NCBI GenBank assembly: GCA_965150505.1
Contig: CBCTVZ010000052.1
Coordinates: forward strand, 1 to 15,328
Reading direction: 5' to 3'
DNA from: JAGZHZ01 sp965150505
GTDB taxonomy: Bacteria > Bacillota > Clostridia > Lachnospirales > Lachnospiraceae
DNA: 15,328 bases
Of this stretch, positions 14,081-15,328 are shown piece after piece; position 1 is the first letter of the stretch, and each line of letters begins with the position of its first letter. The notes beneath the pieces are model-generated. The model worked only from the letters and a program-made list of their open reading frames with translations, did no database searches and was not told the DNA's origin. The position numbers and the translations under genes are program-made.

Positions 14081-14770
14081 CTAAAACAATAAACCACTTT
14101 CTCTAAAACTCACATAACGATGATCTCCGATAATCAAGTGATCCAGCAATTCAATTCCTATCAAGTTTCCAGATTCCTGTATTCTTTTTGTAACTGCAAT
14201 ATCTTCCTTGCTCGGTTTTGGATCACCGCTTGGATGATTATGTATCAAAATTATATAAACTGCATGATAATGCAATGCACGAATAAAAATCTCTCTAGGT
14301 GAGATCAGAGATGCGTTTACTGTCCCCTTTGAGATCACTTCTTCTCCTAAAAGATGGTTTTTTGTATTTAGCATCATCACGATCAGCTGCTCTTGTTCAC
14401 AGTGTCGCAAATCCTCCATACAGTATCGTGCGATGGATGCAGGATCTTGAAAAGATAAATGATCTTTTGCAGAAGCCTTTGCCATCCTTTTTGAAAATTC
14501 GGCAATACATTGAATCTGCATCGCTTTAATCTCCCCAATTCCTTTAATCTGCATTAAATCTTCCATTGACAGATGATACAATCCAAGAAGACTGTCTTCT
14601 ACTTTCGAGGCCTCCAAGATATGCTCGGCCATCTCTAATACATTCATAGAGGACGATCCTGTACGCAGCATAATAGCCAACAGCTCTGCGTCTGACAGTG
14701 AATGTGTACCGTATCGTTTACATTTTTCATACGGACGTTCTTCTTTTCGTATTTCTTTTATAGACCGCAT
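14081..14770 (-). CDS. radC: RadC/YeeS-family JAMM (MPN) domain protein
   Basis: 229 residues, typical for RadC. The family was named for DNA repair, but a repair role is not established; its metal-binding JAMM fold suggests a hydrolase. The N-terminal region has IKGIGEIKA (about 75-83), a helix-hairpin-helix motif. The C-terminal domain holds the metal motif HNHPSGDPKPSKED, with H177, H179 and D190. I chose ATG 14770, giving MRSIKEIRKEERPYEK, the usual RadC beginning; a GGGGAGAG stretch lies upstream at a longish distance. TTG 14794 would add eight residues and has a weak AGG. radC next to mreB is a frequent arrangement in Firmicutes. The gene is 61 nt upstream of mreB and appears to lead the operon. 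Confidence 0.95.
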   Translation of the reverse strand: MRSIKEIRKEERPYEKCKRYGTHSLSDAELLAIMLRTGSSSMNVLEMAEHILEASKVEDSLLGLYHLSMEDLMQIKGIGEIKAMQIQCIAEFSKRMAKASAKDHLSFQDPASIARYCMEDLRHCEQEQLIVMMLNTKNHLLGEEVISKGTVNASLISPREIFIRALHYHAVYIILIHNHPSGDPKPSKEDIAVTKRIQESGNLIGIELLDHLIIGDHRYVSFRESGLLF

Positions 14771-14818
14771 TCTTTTTTCTGACTCTCTCCCCAAAAAACT
14801 GCCTGTCTTAATTTTAAC

Positions 14819-14847
14819 ATTTTATCATAGAATAAATCTCTTGTATA
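14819..14847 (-). promoter_or_regulatory. Promoter upstream of radC and the mre-min operon
   Basis: Minus-strand -35 TATACA (14842-14847) and -10 TAAAAT (14819-14824) are 17 bp apart, with a TG one base ahead of the -10 that makes it extended. The predicted start near 14812 gives a leader of about 42 nt before ATG 14770. No terminator is visible between here and the upstream oxidoreductase gene, so read-through is also possible. Confidence 0.55.
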
Positions 14848-14868
14848 CATATGGAATCTTAATTTATC

Positions 14869-15328
14869 TTAAAATTTCCTATAACGAACGGCGATCTGCT
14901 CTGCTACTTTCATTCCATCCATTGCTGCTGACATAATGCCTCCGGCATAACCAGCTCCCTCTCCACAAGGATATAATCCTAAAATATTGCTCTCTAGCGT
15001 ATCTCCTCTCTCCATTCTGATTGGGGAGGATGTCCTGCTCTCTACGCCTGAAATGACGGCATCTGCTCTGTCAAATCCCTTAATTTTTCTTCCAAATGCC
15101 TTAATTCCCATCTCTAAAGACAGCGCAACCTCTTTTGGAAAGCATCCCCGCACATTTGCCAATTCCCATCTTCCGCAGATCTGCGGTTTTACATTTCCAA
15201 GTGCTTTTGTGACTCGATCTGCGCAAAAATCTTCAAAACACTGGACTGGTATGTTTCCTTTTCCAGCTTTATATGCTGCCTCTTCTAGTTTTCTCTGAAA
15301 TCGCACGCCTGCAAGTGCATCCTCTCCC
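14869..15328 (-). CDS. FAD-dependent dehydrogenase-like protein, C-terminal part (N-terminus beyond the right edge)
   Basis: The last 152 codons of a frame that remains open to base 15328 (reading GEDALAGVRFQRKLEE at the edge). The C-terminal stretch LYPCGEGAGYAGGIMSAAMDGMKVAEQI is the second FAD-contact motif of NAD(FAD)-utilising dehydrogenases of the COG2509 type. AVISGVESRTSSPIRM, a little upstream, is also characteristic of this group. The dinucleotide-binding N-terminus would lie outside the window, so the substrate cannot be judged. The family is widespread in Clostridia but, as far as I know, biochemically undefined. It ends 98 nt before radC, on the same strand. The GTG at 15306 is an internal codon, not the start. 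Confidence 0.85.
   Translation of the reverse strand, partial: GEDALAGVRFQRKLEEAAYKAGKGNIPVQCFEDFCADRVTKALGNVKPQICGRWELANVRGCFPKEVALSLEMGIKAFGRKIKGFDRADAVISGVESRTSSPIRMERGDTLESNILGLYPCGEGAGYAGGIMSAAMDGMKVAEQIAVRYRKF

Noticed and set aside
1..15328. CRISPR array, prophage, insertion sequence, tRNA/rRNA or defence system
   Set aside because: No regularly spaced repeats, transposase or integrase motifs, cloverleaf sequences or known defence domains were seen. The genes are chromosomal housekeeping and cell-shape genes.

Overview
The window looks like chromosomal DNA from a low-GC, Gram-positive anaerobe of the Clostridia, most likely a Lachnospiraceae member. The evidence is the AT-rich sequence, strong AGGAGG-type ribosome binding sites, occasional TTG starts, a full MinCDE system in a Firmicute, and the gene order mreBCD - PBP2 - minCDE - rodA - mgsA. 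Almost every gene lies on the minus strand, so the biological order runs from high to low coordinates.

Right end (about 14.9-15.3 kb): the C-terminal part of a FAD-dependent dehydrogenase-like protein. Next comes the main cell-shape and division cluster (about 4.3-14.8 kb), starting at a promoter just upstream of radC: radC, mreB, mreC, mreD, a very large class B PBP (PBP2), minC, minD, minE, rodA, mgsA and a D,D-carboxypeptidase. Gaps are mostly 6-60 nt, so this is probably one long operon or a few overlapping ones. MreBCD, PBP2 and RodA form the elongasome. MinCDE restricts Z-ring placement. The carboxypeptidase trims peptidoglycan stem peptides. MgsA (methylglyoxal synthase) is the metabolic outlier.

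Middle (about 3.5-4.3 kb): a small P-loop protein of unknown role has its own sigma-A-type promoter overlapped by a dyad. Its 3' region holds a perfect 21-bp inverted repeat and a terminator. It converges on a small plus-strand DUF378 membrane protein, which has its own terminator.

Left end (1-3.2 kb): a second division-linked operon, read from two tandem promoters: an HlyD-like membrane protein, a YggS-type PLP protein, SepF and the start of YlmH. This resembles the Gram-positive ylm/sepF cluster, but no ylmG (yggT) gene lies between sepF and ylmH.

I see no mobile element, CRISPR array, prophage, tRNA or rRNA, and no obviously new multi-gene system. The points most worth a second look are variations within core proteins: a PBP2 with about 250 extra residues, an MreB with altered nucleotide-binding motifs, a 68-residue MinE, an Asp-to-Glu change at the catalytic-base position of MgsA, and the structured intergenic region around 3.5-3.7 kb.
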